Source of the DNA: Marisa cornuarietis
Taxonomy: Eukaryota > Mollusca > Gastropoda > Architaenioglossa > Ampullariidae
DNA length: 64,000 bases
NCBI GenBank assembly: GCA_004794655.1
Contig: SMMW01000188.1
Location: 124,001 to 188,000 of the forward strand
Reading direction: 5' to 3'
How positions within the stretch are numbered: the first letter of the stretch is position 1; every line of letters starts with the position of its first letter. The position numbers and the translations under genes were made by a program. The notes beneath the pieces were generated by a model. The model made no database searches. It was not told the DNA's origin and worked only from the letters and a program-made list of their open reading frames with translations. This document shows positions 36,258 to 44,900 of the stretch, piece by piece.

Positions 36258-36954
36258 AGGGTCAGCCATTCCTTGTGCTGTTTCTGTTTCTTTCCCAGAA
36301 CACGTGTGCAATCCTGTAATCCTGTCCAGTGGTTGGCCACTGTTTCTTCAAAGAGTCCCTCCAGTGCCTCAAACCTGTTTTTGACTTCACAGTTGAACTC
36401 TTCTTGCTTCCTGCGATCTCTAAGAAACTGCACGTTGAATTTGTGGTGCAGTCTGTCTGATGATTCATGAAAGGACCTCAGCTTTATCTTCAAAGTTGCT
36501 ACACGCAGGTGGTGGTCTGAGGCTGCATCTGCACCACGCCTTACCCTGACATCCAGCAGACTTCTTCTAAACTGTCGATTAATTGTGATGTGATCGATCT
36601 GGTTTTCTGTATGTCCATCTGGTAAAGTCCAGGTGGTCTGTGAATGGTTTTGTGAGGAAAGACTGTGCCTCCGATTACAAGGTCATTAAACAAGCAGAAG
36701 TCTGTGAACAGCTCACCATTCTCATTGCAGTTGCCCACACCGTGCTTTCCCATTATGTGTTCTTTGTCCGTGTTGTCATCTCCAACTTTGGCATTCATGT
36801 CGCTCATGATGATCTTCAGGTCTCGTCTTGGAGTACGATCAACCAGCGCTTGTAGGGAGTGGTACAAGTCCTCCTTCTCCTCTTCTTTTGCTGCGTTGGT
36901 AGGTGCAAAGCACTGGATGATGGTCATCTTTCTTCCTTTGGAGATGAACCGAGC

Positions 36955-38010
36955 TGACATGTTTATGCAAATTTCTTTCTCATGCATACATTAAAGCCGT
37001 AAAAACCTCTCTGATTTCAACGGAAAGACACCAATGGGGCGTGTTTATGCAAATTTCTTTCTCCTGCATGCATTAAAGCCTCGAAAAGCTCTCTGATTGG
37101 CTGAAATTCGGCGGAAGGAGGCCAAAGGGGGGGGCGAGTTTATGCAAATTTATGTCTCCTGCATGCATTAAAGCTCTCTGATTGGCTGAAATTGAGCGGA
37201 AGATGGCCAAAGGGGCGTGTTTATGCAAATTTCTTTCTCCTGCTTGCATTAAAGCTCTCTGATTGGCTGAAATTGGGTGGAAGGAGGGCAGTCAGTCAGT
37301 CAGTCGTCCCTTGCCTGGCACCTGGCGTTGGGGGGAGCACATGGATAGACGCGGCGGCTGACAGGGGCCGCCACTCTTGTCTACTGTGGGTGATAGTCAG
37401 CAGGTCCTGTACAGGACGACCAGTCCAGTCTTTGATGTTCGTAAACCAGTTCTTTCTCTGACCACCGCAGCGTCGGCCACCCTCAAAGGTGCCTTGAAGG
37501 ATAGTCTTCGACAGGGTGTCGTGCCGGGTCACGTGACCAAAGAAGACCAGCTTACGTCGCTTGACTGTTGATAGTAGAGGTTCCTGGTGTCCTACCAGTG
37601 TGGCCATCTTGTTTCTTACAAAGTCGTTGGTTTTGTGTTCTTTGTATGAGATCCGGAGCAGCCTCCTCAGACACTTGTTCTCGAATGCCTGGATTTTCCT
37701 TTCCGTGTCGGCGAGCAGAGCCCACGTGTCACATCCGTAGAGCAGGATCGGCACTACCAGGGATTTGTACAGCTTGTACTTGGTAGTGAAGTACTTGGTA
37801 CTTGGGGGCGTGTTTATGCACATTTCTGTCTCCTGCTTGCATTAAAGCTCTCTGATTGGCTGAAATTGGGCGGAAGGAGGCCAAAGGGGGCGTGTTTATG
37901 CAAATTTCTGTCATGCATACATTAATGCCTTAAAGCCCTCTCTGATTGGCTGAAATTGGGTGGAAGGAGGCCAAAGGGGGCGTGTTTATGCAAATTTCTG
38001 TCATGCAAAC
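36955..38010. repeat. 82-95-bp minisatellite with an octamer and an inverted CCAAT box per unit
   Basis: Units of the form GGGCGTGTTTATGCAAATTTCT, then CTCCTGCATGCATTAAAGC, CTCTGATTGGCTGAAATTGG and GCGGAAGGAGGCCAAAGG. Exact ATGCAAAT starts at 36965, 37047, 37142, 37223, 37898 and 37988, with a variant (ATGCACAT) near 37816. ATTGG cores in CTGATTGGCTGAA are near 37095, 37181, 37262, 37855 and 37945. The array is split by an RTE-like fragment at 37288-37800. Confidence 0.85.
37288..37800 (-). mobile_element. RTE-like family A, 5'-truncated second copy
   Basis: The minus strand encodes [19 protein letters not shown], then DTWALLADTERKIQAFENK and so on to [12 protein letters not shown], ending in the same (CAGT)n / (ACTG)n tail at 37288-37305. 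It is close to the copy at 2427-4654, with roughly a dozen residue changes over about 160 codons. The frame is open. Confidence 0.85.
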
Positions 38011-38063
38011 TATTGGAAAATACACAAAAAGCAGTTTTTGTCTGTTGTCTCGTAAATTAATCA

Positions 38064-38780
38064 ACCGGTTTTCCATATGACGCAGTGTTGTTTGTCACAT
38101 TTTAATTAATCCAACAAGCTGTCTGCTGGAAAACTCTTGTACTAGCGACACACACGCACCGACATAAGCACATCACGTAAACACGAAGGACGAGTCGGCG
38201 GGGTGGCGATTGGAAGTTTCGAGGCGGAAGGCAAGTTGATCTGCCATCTCTAGCGAGTCACGAGAAGGAAATCTTAACTTTTGATACACTTCTATGTCGT
38301 CGTCTCTACGTGTTGGATACGTTCTACCACTAATTATTTTAATTATTATTTTATTTGAAGATTAGCTGGCACCAACAAGCTATAGCCGCCATATTTCACA
38401 ACTAGTCTCTAGGACTTAGAGACGGGGGCAGGCGTCTCTAGATTTGCGGGTTGATCTGCCGGCGGAAGTGGATTAAAGTTGCGACAAGACCCCGTCTTTA
38501 CTGGACTTAGAGACTCTGCCGAGGTCTTGTCACGTCTCTAAGCCACTTACAGACCGGCAATGTACGGCAGAGTCTCTAAGCCGCTTATGTCGGTGCGCGT
38601 GTGTCACTGTTACAAGCAATTTCCAGCAGACAGCTTGTTGGATTAATTAAAATGTGACAAACAACACTGCATCATATGGAAAACCGGTCTGTAAGTGGCA
38701 TATTAGAGACGTGACAATACCTCGGCCCCTGAGGCTTAGCGATGCGTAACTTAGAGACGTGACAAGACCTCGGCCCCAGA
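38064..38780. repeat. Compound inverted repeat (foldback element)
   Basis: About 105 bp at 38064-38168 (AACCGGTTTTCCATATGA...) is inverted at about 38583-38688. A second, shorter pair interlocks with it: GCCGAGGTCTTGTCACGTCT...CTTACAGACCGG (about 38518-38560) is inverted at 38684-38730. A third copy of GAGACGTGACAAGACCTCGGC is at 38755-38776. No ORF. Confidence 0.75.
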
Positions 38781-38921
38781 ACTTTTAATTCATTTAGGGG
38801 GGGGGGGGCTGCTGCGTCATAGGGCGGGCTATGCTATTTTGTGATAGGGGAGAGCGGGTAGGATCGATGTTTGAGAGGGGTGTGAGGGTGGGCGTTGGTT
38901 GGTGTTGTGTGTAATTTATGA

Positions 38922-39056
38922 AGTGGGGTTAGGTTTAGGGTTTGGTTTAGGGGTAGGGTTTGGGTTAGGGTTAGGTTTATGGGTTTGGGTTAGGGGTAGG
39001 GTTAGGAGTAGGGTTAGGTTTTATGGGTTTGGGGTAGGGGTAGGGGTAGGTTATAT
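38922..39056 (+). repeat. Degenerate telomere-like (TTAGGG) tract
   Basis: A G/T-rich run of TTAGGG, TTAGGTTTAGGG, TTTGGG and TAGGGG units. TTAGGG is the telomere repeat of most molluscs and vertebrates, so this may be an interstitial telomeric sequence. Poly-G runs (38797-38808, 39182-39193) flank it. Confidence 0.6.
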
Positions 39057-39431
39057 TGTAGTGAATTTGAGCAGACGACAAATGTTGAGGACTGGTCGAG
39101 TGACGTTATGGTGATTGACATGGAGGTGTGTTCAATGATTGGCTGGTTTGGGGATGGTTGTAATCATGTGATATTTGGTGCGGGGGGGGGGGGGAACTTT
39201 GTTGATTTGATTTCATGTTTAGCAGACGAGAGAAACTCGAGAGGAGACAAGATGACGAGTGTGGATGGAAATTTGGGGAAAATTTGTGGTGCAGTTGTGG
39301 CTTTCAGATGTGCTGACCCTGGAAAGTACAGCAGAAAAAAGTTTAGAATGGATGGAGAAGTGACTAGGTTTTTTGTTTTGAGTTTAGTGGAAGACTTAGT
39401 GATGTGATAGATTTACGCAATTTTCGGTGGA

Positions 39432-39765
39432 GGACAAATTTTGTTTATTTTTGGATATTATTTCTCGGAAAAATTGGAGTAAGGATTCGAAGAAGATGGA
39501 GCAGACGACATCAGGACAAATTTTGTTCATTTTTGGATATTATTTCTCGGAAAAATTGGAGTAAGGATTCGAAGAAGATGGAGCAGACGACATCGGGACA
39601 AATTTTGTTTATTTTTGGATATTATTTCTCGGAAAAATTGGAGTAAGGATTCGAAGAAGATGGAGCAGACGACATCGGGACAAATTTTGTTCATTTCTGG
39701 ATATTATTTATCGGAAAAATTGGAGTAAGGATTCGAAGAAGATGGAGTAGACGATATCAGGGGAG
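39432..39765 (+). repeat. 82-bp tandem repeat, about four copies
   Basis: The unit starts GGACAAATTTTGTTYATTTYTGG at 39432, 39514, 39596 and 39678, exactly 82 bp apart, with only a few differences between copies. The last unit decays after about 39765. The copies read partly open in one frame, but 82 is not a multiple of three, so no coding repeat is implied. Confidence 0.9.
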
Positions 39766-41985
39766 TTTAGCGAGGAGAGCAGAAGATGAGTGACGTGGTA
39801 GTGACGTCACTATTTTGCATCGCTCCGCCTACAGGTAAGCCATTTTTGTTATGGCCGTCGTGTTACCCCCCCCCCCTTATAAGAAAGCTGTTCCCATTAT
39901 TGTATTGTGAACTTGTATTTTGACTTTTTTTTTTACTTATTGTTATTATTATATGCTGAGACTTCGCTAATCGGGCATTCATTTAGCATTTTAGCTGAAG
40001 CTCACCACACTACAGCAGTGTACCGACACTATACTGTCATCAATTGTGAATCCTGCTTTAAAAAATGTTGAATGTGCTATTTAAATTCTTATTACTGTAT
40101 AATTATTTTAAAGTCATGATCGAAATGATCGAACCCCGTTTTTTTCCATAGACGTCGCTTACTGGTATTGGGTAGTCATTTCACCGTCTCTGCACTATCG
40201 AGGAGCCATGAAACACTGACCAAAGCTCTTTGCACTGACTCTCTTCCAAAACCCAGACTGAGATGGGCGATCGAGGTGACAAATGACTGTCAATTTACTC
40301 TAGACTTCGACGGTCAATGGCGTGGGAAGATGTTCAGCGTTGGGGGGGGGGGGGGCAAACTCCCTTCGGACAGTGAACGGCATTCGCACTCCTACATTGC
40401 GTAAAAAAAGGATGGGAGGGTACGTCTACGCACGCACGTGTGGTAGCATCACAGCACACGCTGTTTTAGTCTTAAGGCAAAGCAGCATTAAACAGGAAAA
40501 AACAAATTGAACCATGACTCCCCCGGCTGTGAATTTATTTTTCCCAAAAATAAATTCTTAAGCGACCCTATGAGAGCCGTCTGATTGGCCACTAGCGCAT
40601 GTGACTTAATCTCGAACCCAAAAAGCTTTGCAAATACACACATCGCCGCGTTTTAGGTTTTCGTATCTTGACTATAGCTGCTGTGGACTAGCGACTGCTG
40701 CGCTTCAATAAAGGGGAAATTGTACATCGGCTGAGGTGCACCTTTGTATGCTAATAAAGTTTATGGAAGACGCCAATATTTGTGCGGTGTAGATTATCGT
40801 AGTTACAACTATCGACTGACAGTAAAACATCGATGTTTATCGTTATAACGATAAGCTCTTAGTCTCCACTTCCGCTATAATCACATGCGGATACACCAAG
40901 CCATTGTTTGATCGTAGTTGTTTTTTTTTTACATAATTTTCTTTTAAAAATTTAAAATTTTGTCATTTCAAAGAGCTTAGCTATAGCTTTACCTAATAAC
41001 AGAAGGTGCATGGGAGCTGATCGAGTTGTCAATATAATTAGAAAGGAAAAACAATTTTGGTTCATGATCACAGTTTATGATATTTTGGGAACTCGAATCT
41101 ATCAGGACGATCATAATTGACTTTATACTGTGATTGGAATACTGCGCATTATTTGTCATATACATCTTTCAGATTATCTGATATTTAATTAAATGACAAA
41201 TCATAGGTTCCTGTACGTCGATAGAAGAATGGAGTATATAGGTAGTTGTATAGGTATCTCACCTACTGGTCCAAAATAACTGAGTGAAAATATTGAATTT
41301 TAGGAATACTTACAAATCTTACTATATCCAAATTTATCATGTGCTTTTAGGATGCTGCTGTTACTAATAAAATAATTAAATCATTAATATTGTAATGTGT
41401 CCTAACTGCAATCATGTACCAAAATGTAAAAAAAAACAAAAAACCCTTATCTCAAGTGAGACTAGTGAACCCTAGTATTTGAGACTTGTCAGCTTTCTCC
41501 CTTGACTCTGCTTACTGTTGTTGGTCATCAGCTTTGCTTTTCTGCGTTTTTTATCCCATGCACTGAGGATGCTTTTTCAACACACTTAATTAACACGAGC
41601 AACCAGTTCTTGTTCTTCACTTGTTAACCCTTGTACTTCAGATATTCTGATAATTCTGTACTGTTAAATAGTATATGTAAAATAGCATCCCATCCTGCTT
41701 AGGAAATATTGAATAGCAATATATATGTACTTCAACATCCAGATTAAGAGTTTCTCTCCACGCCAACTTTCTCCCCAAAAAGTTAGGCAAGTTTTCAAGT
41801 TCCGGTATGGTCAGTTAATTTTTGTGATCTGTTTTGATGAACAATGCAACAGTTAGTGGCTGCCAAGAGCTGTTTTGTTTTTTAAATCTTTTCAAAAGAA
41901 ACAGCTTTCTTGTAGTCTATATTGTTCAAGGTCATTTTGACTATTCATGCAAACATGCAGAACTTGCAAAATCATGATAAATTCC
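39766..41985. other. Non-coding stretch, nothing recognised
   Basis: AT-rich sequence with poly-C and poly-G runs (39867-39877, 40343-40356). I found no gene, RNA, or element with clear ends. Short frames at 40168-40510 have no recognisable domain. Confidence 0.5.
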
Positions 41986-42190
41986 TTAAACACTCGCTTG
42001 TCACCACTGCAGTGAGCGGCTCAGGGTTCAGATCTCGTCTCGGTACACTCTCTGTATGTGACACCTGTTCGCAGGGCTGGGTGCCGGGGGTTTTCTCCGG
42101 GTACTCCGGTTTCCTCCCCCTCCCTCCCCCCCCATAGTGCAAAATCGCCGCAAGGTGGAAGCACTTTCCCACTAACTAAACCAACCAACC
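41986..42190 (+). mobile_element. tRNA-related SINE, second copy, 5'-truncated
   Basis: The plus strand runs from ACACTCGCTTGTCACCACTGC to CAAGGTGGAAGCACTTTCC with the same body as the copy at 34560-34792, including GGGTACTCCGGTTTCCTCCC, and ends in a (CCAA)n tail. The box A start is missing; box B-like GTTCAGATCTCGTC is present. Confidence 0.8.
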
Positions 42191-42229
42191 AATTTCCATT
42201 TTGATTTGCTAAGAAATTATGTTTACTTA

Positions 42230-43300
42230 CCTAGAGAAGTACCTCTTGTTCTGACAAGTGGTCACTCCTTCACCCGGAGGTCATACGCTCTCTTCTTTCA
42301 TGCGCACTTGTCCACGTCTTGAGCAATTCTTCCCCACAGTTCGAGTTCTCAAAATGTCACCTTTAAACCATACAATTCAGGCTTTCAATCTTAGTTGCTT
42401 AATCAATCCTTCCCCACAGTTCAAGTTCTCAATATATATCATACAATTTAGCTCCTCGTGCTGTTCTCTCCCAAAATAACAGTCATCAATGACAGTACTT
42501 ACAGTTCAGCAGTCAGCTATATTCGGGTAGTCGCCCTTTCTACCTCCAATCTCCCAGAATCCATTAACTCAAGTATCATTACTCATACACGTAAAGACCA
42601 CTAATGACACATAATCCAAATCACTTCAATCAACCTTCCCCAGGGGGGCGTGTGTGTGAAAAATTAACACTTTGACTGCTCTGAACAACACAGTTCTTTT
42701 CGACACTCGACGACGCACACACAGGCCGACGAGGGGGGGGGGTCACGGGGTTAGCAGCGTAGATAATCCTTGCAGACGTAACGGGGTCGAGAATGCCCAA
42801 CTGGCCGGCTCGCCAGTCCTCAGTAGTCGTCAGTTATCCATACGCTGTGTTGTCCGGTCAGTTTCCAGACAACGTCGCTTGTCCTCGACGGTAGTACTTT
42901 TATCCAGCCGCTGCTGGGTCAGGTAGGCTTCTGATACTGTCGTCCTCACCATTTAAACCCCCTCTCGACGAGGTTTTTCATACAGGATCCCTATCGCGTC
43001 GCATCCAGCGTCGCTCGACACCCTCCTGCTTTCTCCGTCAGTCTCCCTCTGTCCCGCGTCTCAGGCACGTCTTACCCCTCTCTCCGTTCTCGCGTGATTA
43101 AACACGTCTTACCCCTCTTCTTCTATATTCCTCCTGAACTGTGTTCACCGAACTTAACCCTTGCTTCTCTATCGATCACGTTCATTCCCCCCATACACTC
43201 TATCCACACATGTACGTCATAAGTCGATAAGGGGTTAAAACAGTCTCATAGAAAAACTATGGCACGGACTGGTCGTGCCACATGGACTGGTCCGTGACAC
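42230..43300 (-). mobile_element. Possible solo or 3' LTR
   Basis: On the minus strand the segment begins TGTCACGGACCAGTCC, preceded by a purine-rich ATAGTGGGG, and could end near GTAAGTAAACA at 42228-42238. TGT...ACA ends and about 1.07 kb would fit a Ty3-type LTR, and GGATAAAAG near 42900 could serve as a TATA box. I find no target duplication or internal retroviral gene. A short tandem repeat (CTTCCCCACAGTTCRAGTTCTC) is at about 42330 and 42410. Confidence 0.3.
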
Positions 43301-43389
43301 CCCACTATCCAAACGAGTTAAGAACGTTAACTCTACAGGCATGTGTTTAGATTCCACCATAGATAAAACTGAAAGAAGATGGCACATTC

Positions 43390-43905
43390 TCAGTAAGGTT
43401 TCAGAAACAATAAAATAATGTTACAACCTGTGTTAGAGATATATGTAAAGTTTCCACTAAAAGCACCATGACTAGAAGAGTGCAATGTTTCCAAACCATT
43501 AACAATTACTAGGTTAAATTCATTGCAAACCTGCAGCAAGTAGCGTCCAAAAGAGTTAATTGTTACATCAGCAGAGCATCTGTGGAAATCACATAAAGTA
43601 GTAAGACACTGTTGGTCTATACCACTCTCACTAGGGGCTAAGTTTTTGGCAACACAATACATGATATTAAGCTGGTTTTGCAGACCTATGATTGTATCAG
43701 AGAAAAATATCATCAGCAACCAATAAAATGAACAGCTGCATCAAATCAGGTGTGAGTTGAATATCATGTTGTCCATTTTGTCTTTGTTAAATCATGGATA
43801 AATAAAGAGAATAGGATGGGGGTGCAGATTTCACCCTGTTTTAATCCTTTTGGGCAATTAAGACCTAAAGTGAGATCCCCACCAACCTTTACTCAGGCTT
43901 TAACT
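43390..43905 (-). pseudogene. Non-LTR RT and endonuclease fragments in reversed order
   Basis: From 43905 downward: KGLKQGEICTPILFSLFIHDL (RT motif B region), a break, then VADDIFLSDTIIGLQNQLN (RT catalytic box, about 43710-43650). Next comes INSFGRYLLQVCNEFNLVIVNGL and GNFTYISNTGCN, which belong to the C-terminal half of an AP endonuclease. In intact elements the endonuclease precedes the RT, so the piece is rearranged. Confidence 0.6.
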
Positions 43906-43908
43906 ACT

Positions 43909-44307
43909 TTATACATTCTTTTGAGCAACAGGATCATTCATCAATTCTGTGTAACAATCCTGCAGCTTCTGTTGATTTTCTGCATATACAAGATTTCTGA
44001 CAAGTTTCAGGAGGTGAGGACGATTATCTCTTGGGACTGCGTGCTTACTGTCCCACAGAAACTGCCAGACAGCCTGAAGGATATGAAACATGCACAGAAT
44101 AAGAAACGATTCTGGAAAAACTGTTTTTAGTGCCTGTCTCTCCGTTTCACAGTCATCTCTAAGCATTACAACAGGCCCTCTCTCCCCTCGTCCATGAAAG
44201 GAATCTTTTGAGAGCAGCCTCTTGTACAAATTGAAACCTACCTCTTGGGCATCCCTCGATTCAGAGGTGGTTATAATGCACCCTAGTGGCAAACCGGACG
44301 TCCTCAT
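43909..44307 (-). pseudogene. MULE-type transposase fragment
   Basis: The frame contains TSGLPLGCIITTSESRD, HGRGERGPVVMLRDDCETER, and TVFPESFLILCMFHILQAVW followed by QFLWDSKHAVPRDNRPHLL. This matches the MULE transposase domain of invertebrate Mutator-like elements: D of the DDE triad in MLRDD, and CxFHxxQ after it. The N-terminal zinc finger and the last acidic residue are not in frame. It joins directly to the RT fragment on its 3' side. Confidence 0.65.
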
Positions 44308-44900
44308 GCATTGCTAGCTTTTCACAAAGTGTAAGGGTTCCTGTCTGGTTGGCAAGACTGGTGTATTACCGTACTGGTATGCAGCTAATTTGTTACTGGC
44401 TTTTTCTGTTCACGATGGCCAGTGTGGCCTCTTTAGTTACCAGGTTGTAAGTGATAACAAATAATTTTAGGGCTTTAGAAAGGAAGTGTGGCGGTAGCGA
44501 GTGGGTGGGGGATGTTACCGCCGCCGCCAAAGAAAAGGGGTAGCATTATGGGGGAGGGGGTCAGAAGACCACACTGGATGTACCGATGTACTGTCCGGCT
44601 GGTCTTTCTTCGTTCAGGCTATAACAGCCTGCAATTAGCATGGAAAACAATACCAAAAACAATACCAAAGGACTGTCCCTGATCTGATGTCGGAAGTGAA
44701 TGAAGTGTTAAAGACTCCACTTACCTCAAGGCCACCTTTTGTGACGGTGATGACCGTCTCCTCTCTCTAGGTTCCTCTACCTTTTATGGTCACTGATACA
44801 GAAACAGGGAGCATGCGCGTCTTTGCGTTTGGATTAAGTTCTAGTAACCATTAAGCTATCTGCTCCCCCTTAATACTAAACACGTATCTTAATGATCTCA
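44308..44900. other. Non-coding junction before the satellite
   Basis: No gene recognised. It contains a short frame at 44488-44682 without a domain. The satellite begins at about 44901. Confidence 0.5.

Larger units (their letters stand above)
33318..36990 (-). mobile_element. RTE-like family B element, minus strand, carrying two younger insertions
   Basis: Read from 36990 downward: AP endonuclease (APTNAAKEEEKEDLYHSL, SDMNAKVGDDN where GDMNAKVG is usual, then LIDSLEEVCW), the linker (RDRRKQEEFNCEVKNRFEAL at about 36400, WKKIEERKELKQKMNQ at about 35930), and a frameshifted RT start (about 35690-35362). After the L2-like insertion it resumes with [19 protein letters not shown] (33535 downward). 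The reading frame has a frameshift and stops. Order, spacing and residues match the plus-strand copy at 6757-8107. Confidence 0.8.

Noticed and set aside
35496..36470. Several plus-strand frames of 60-110 codons
   Set aside because: They are antisense shadows of the family B element, whose minus strand carries recognisable endonuclease and RT sequence.
37192..37461. 89-codon plus-strand frame in the minisatellite and RTE copy
   Set aside because: It is the opposite strand of the RTE-like C-terminus, where the minus-strand frame matches the family.
39404..39646. 80-codon frame across the 82-bp tandem repeat
   Set aside because: The period is not a multiple of three, and the frame is open only by composition.
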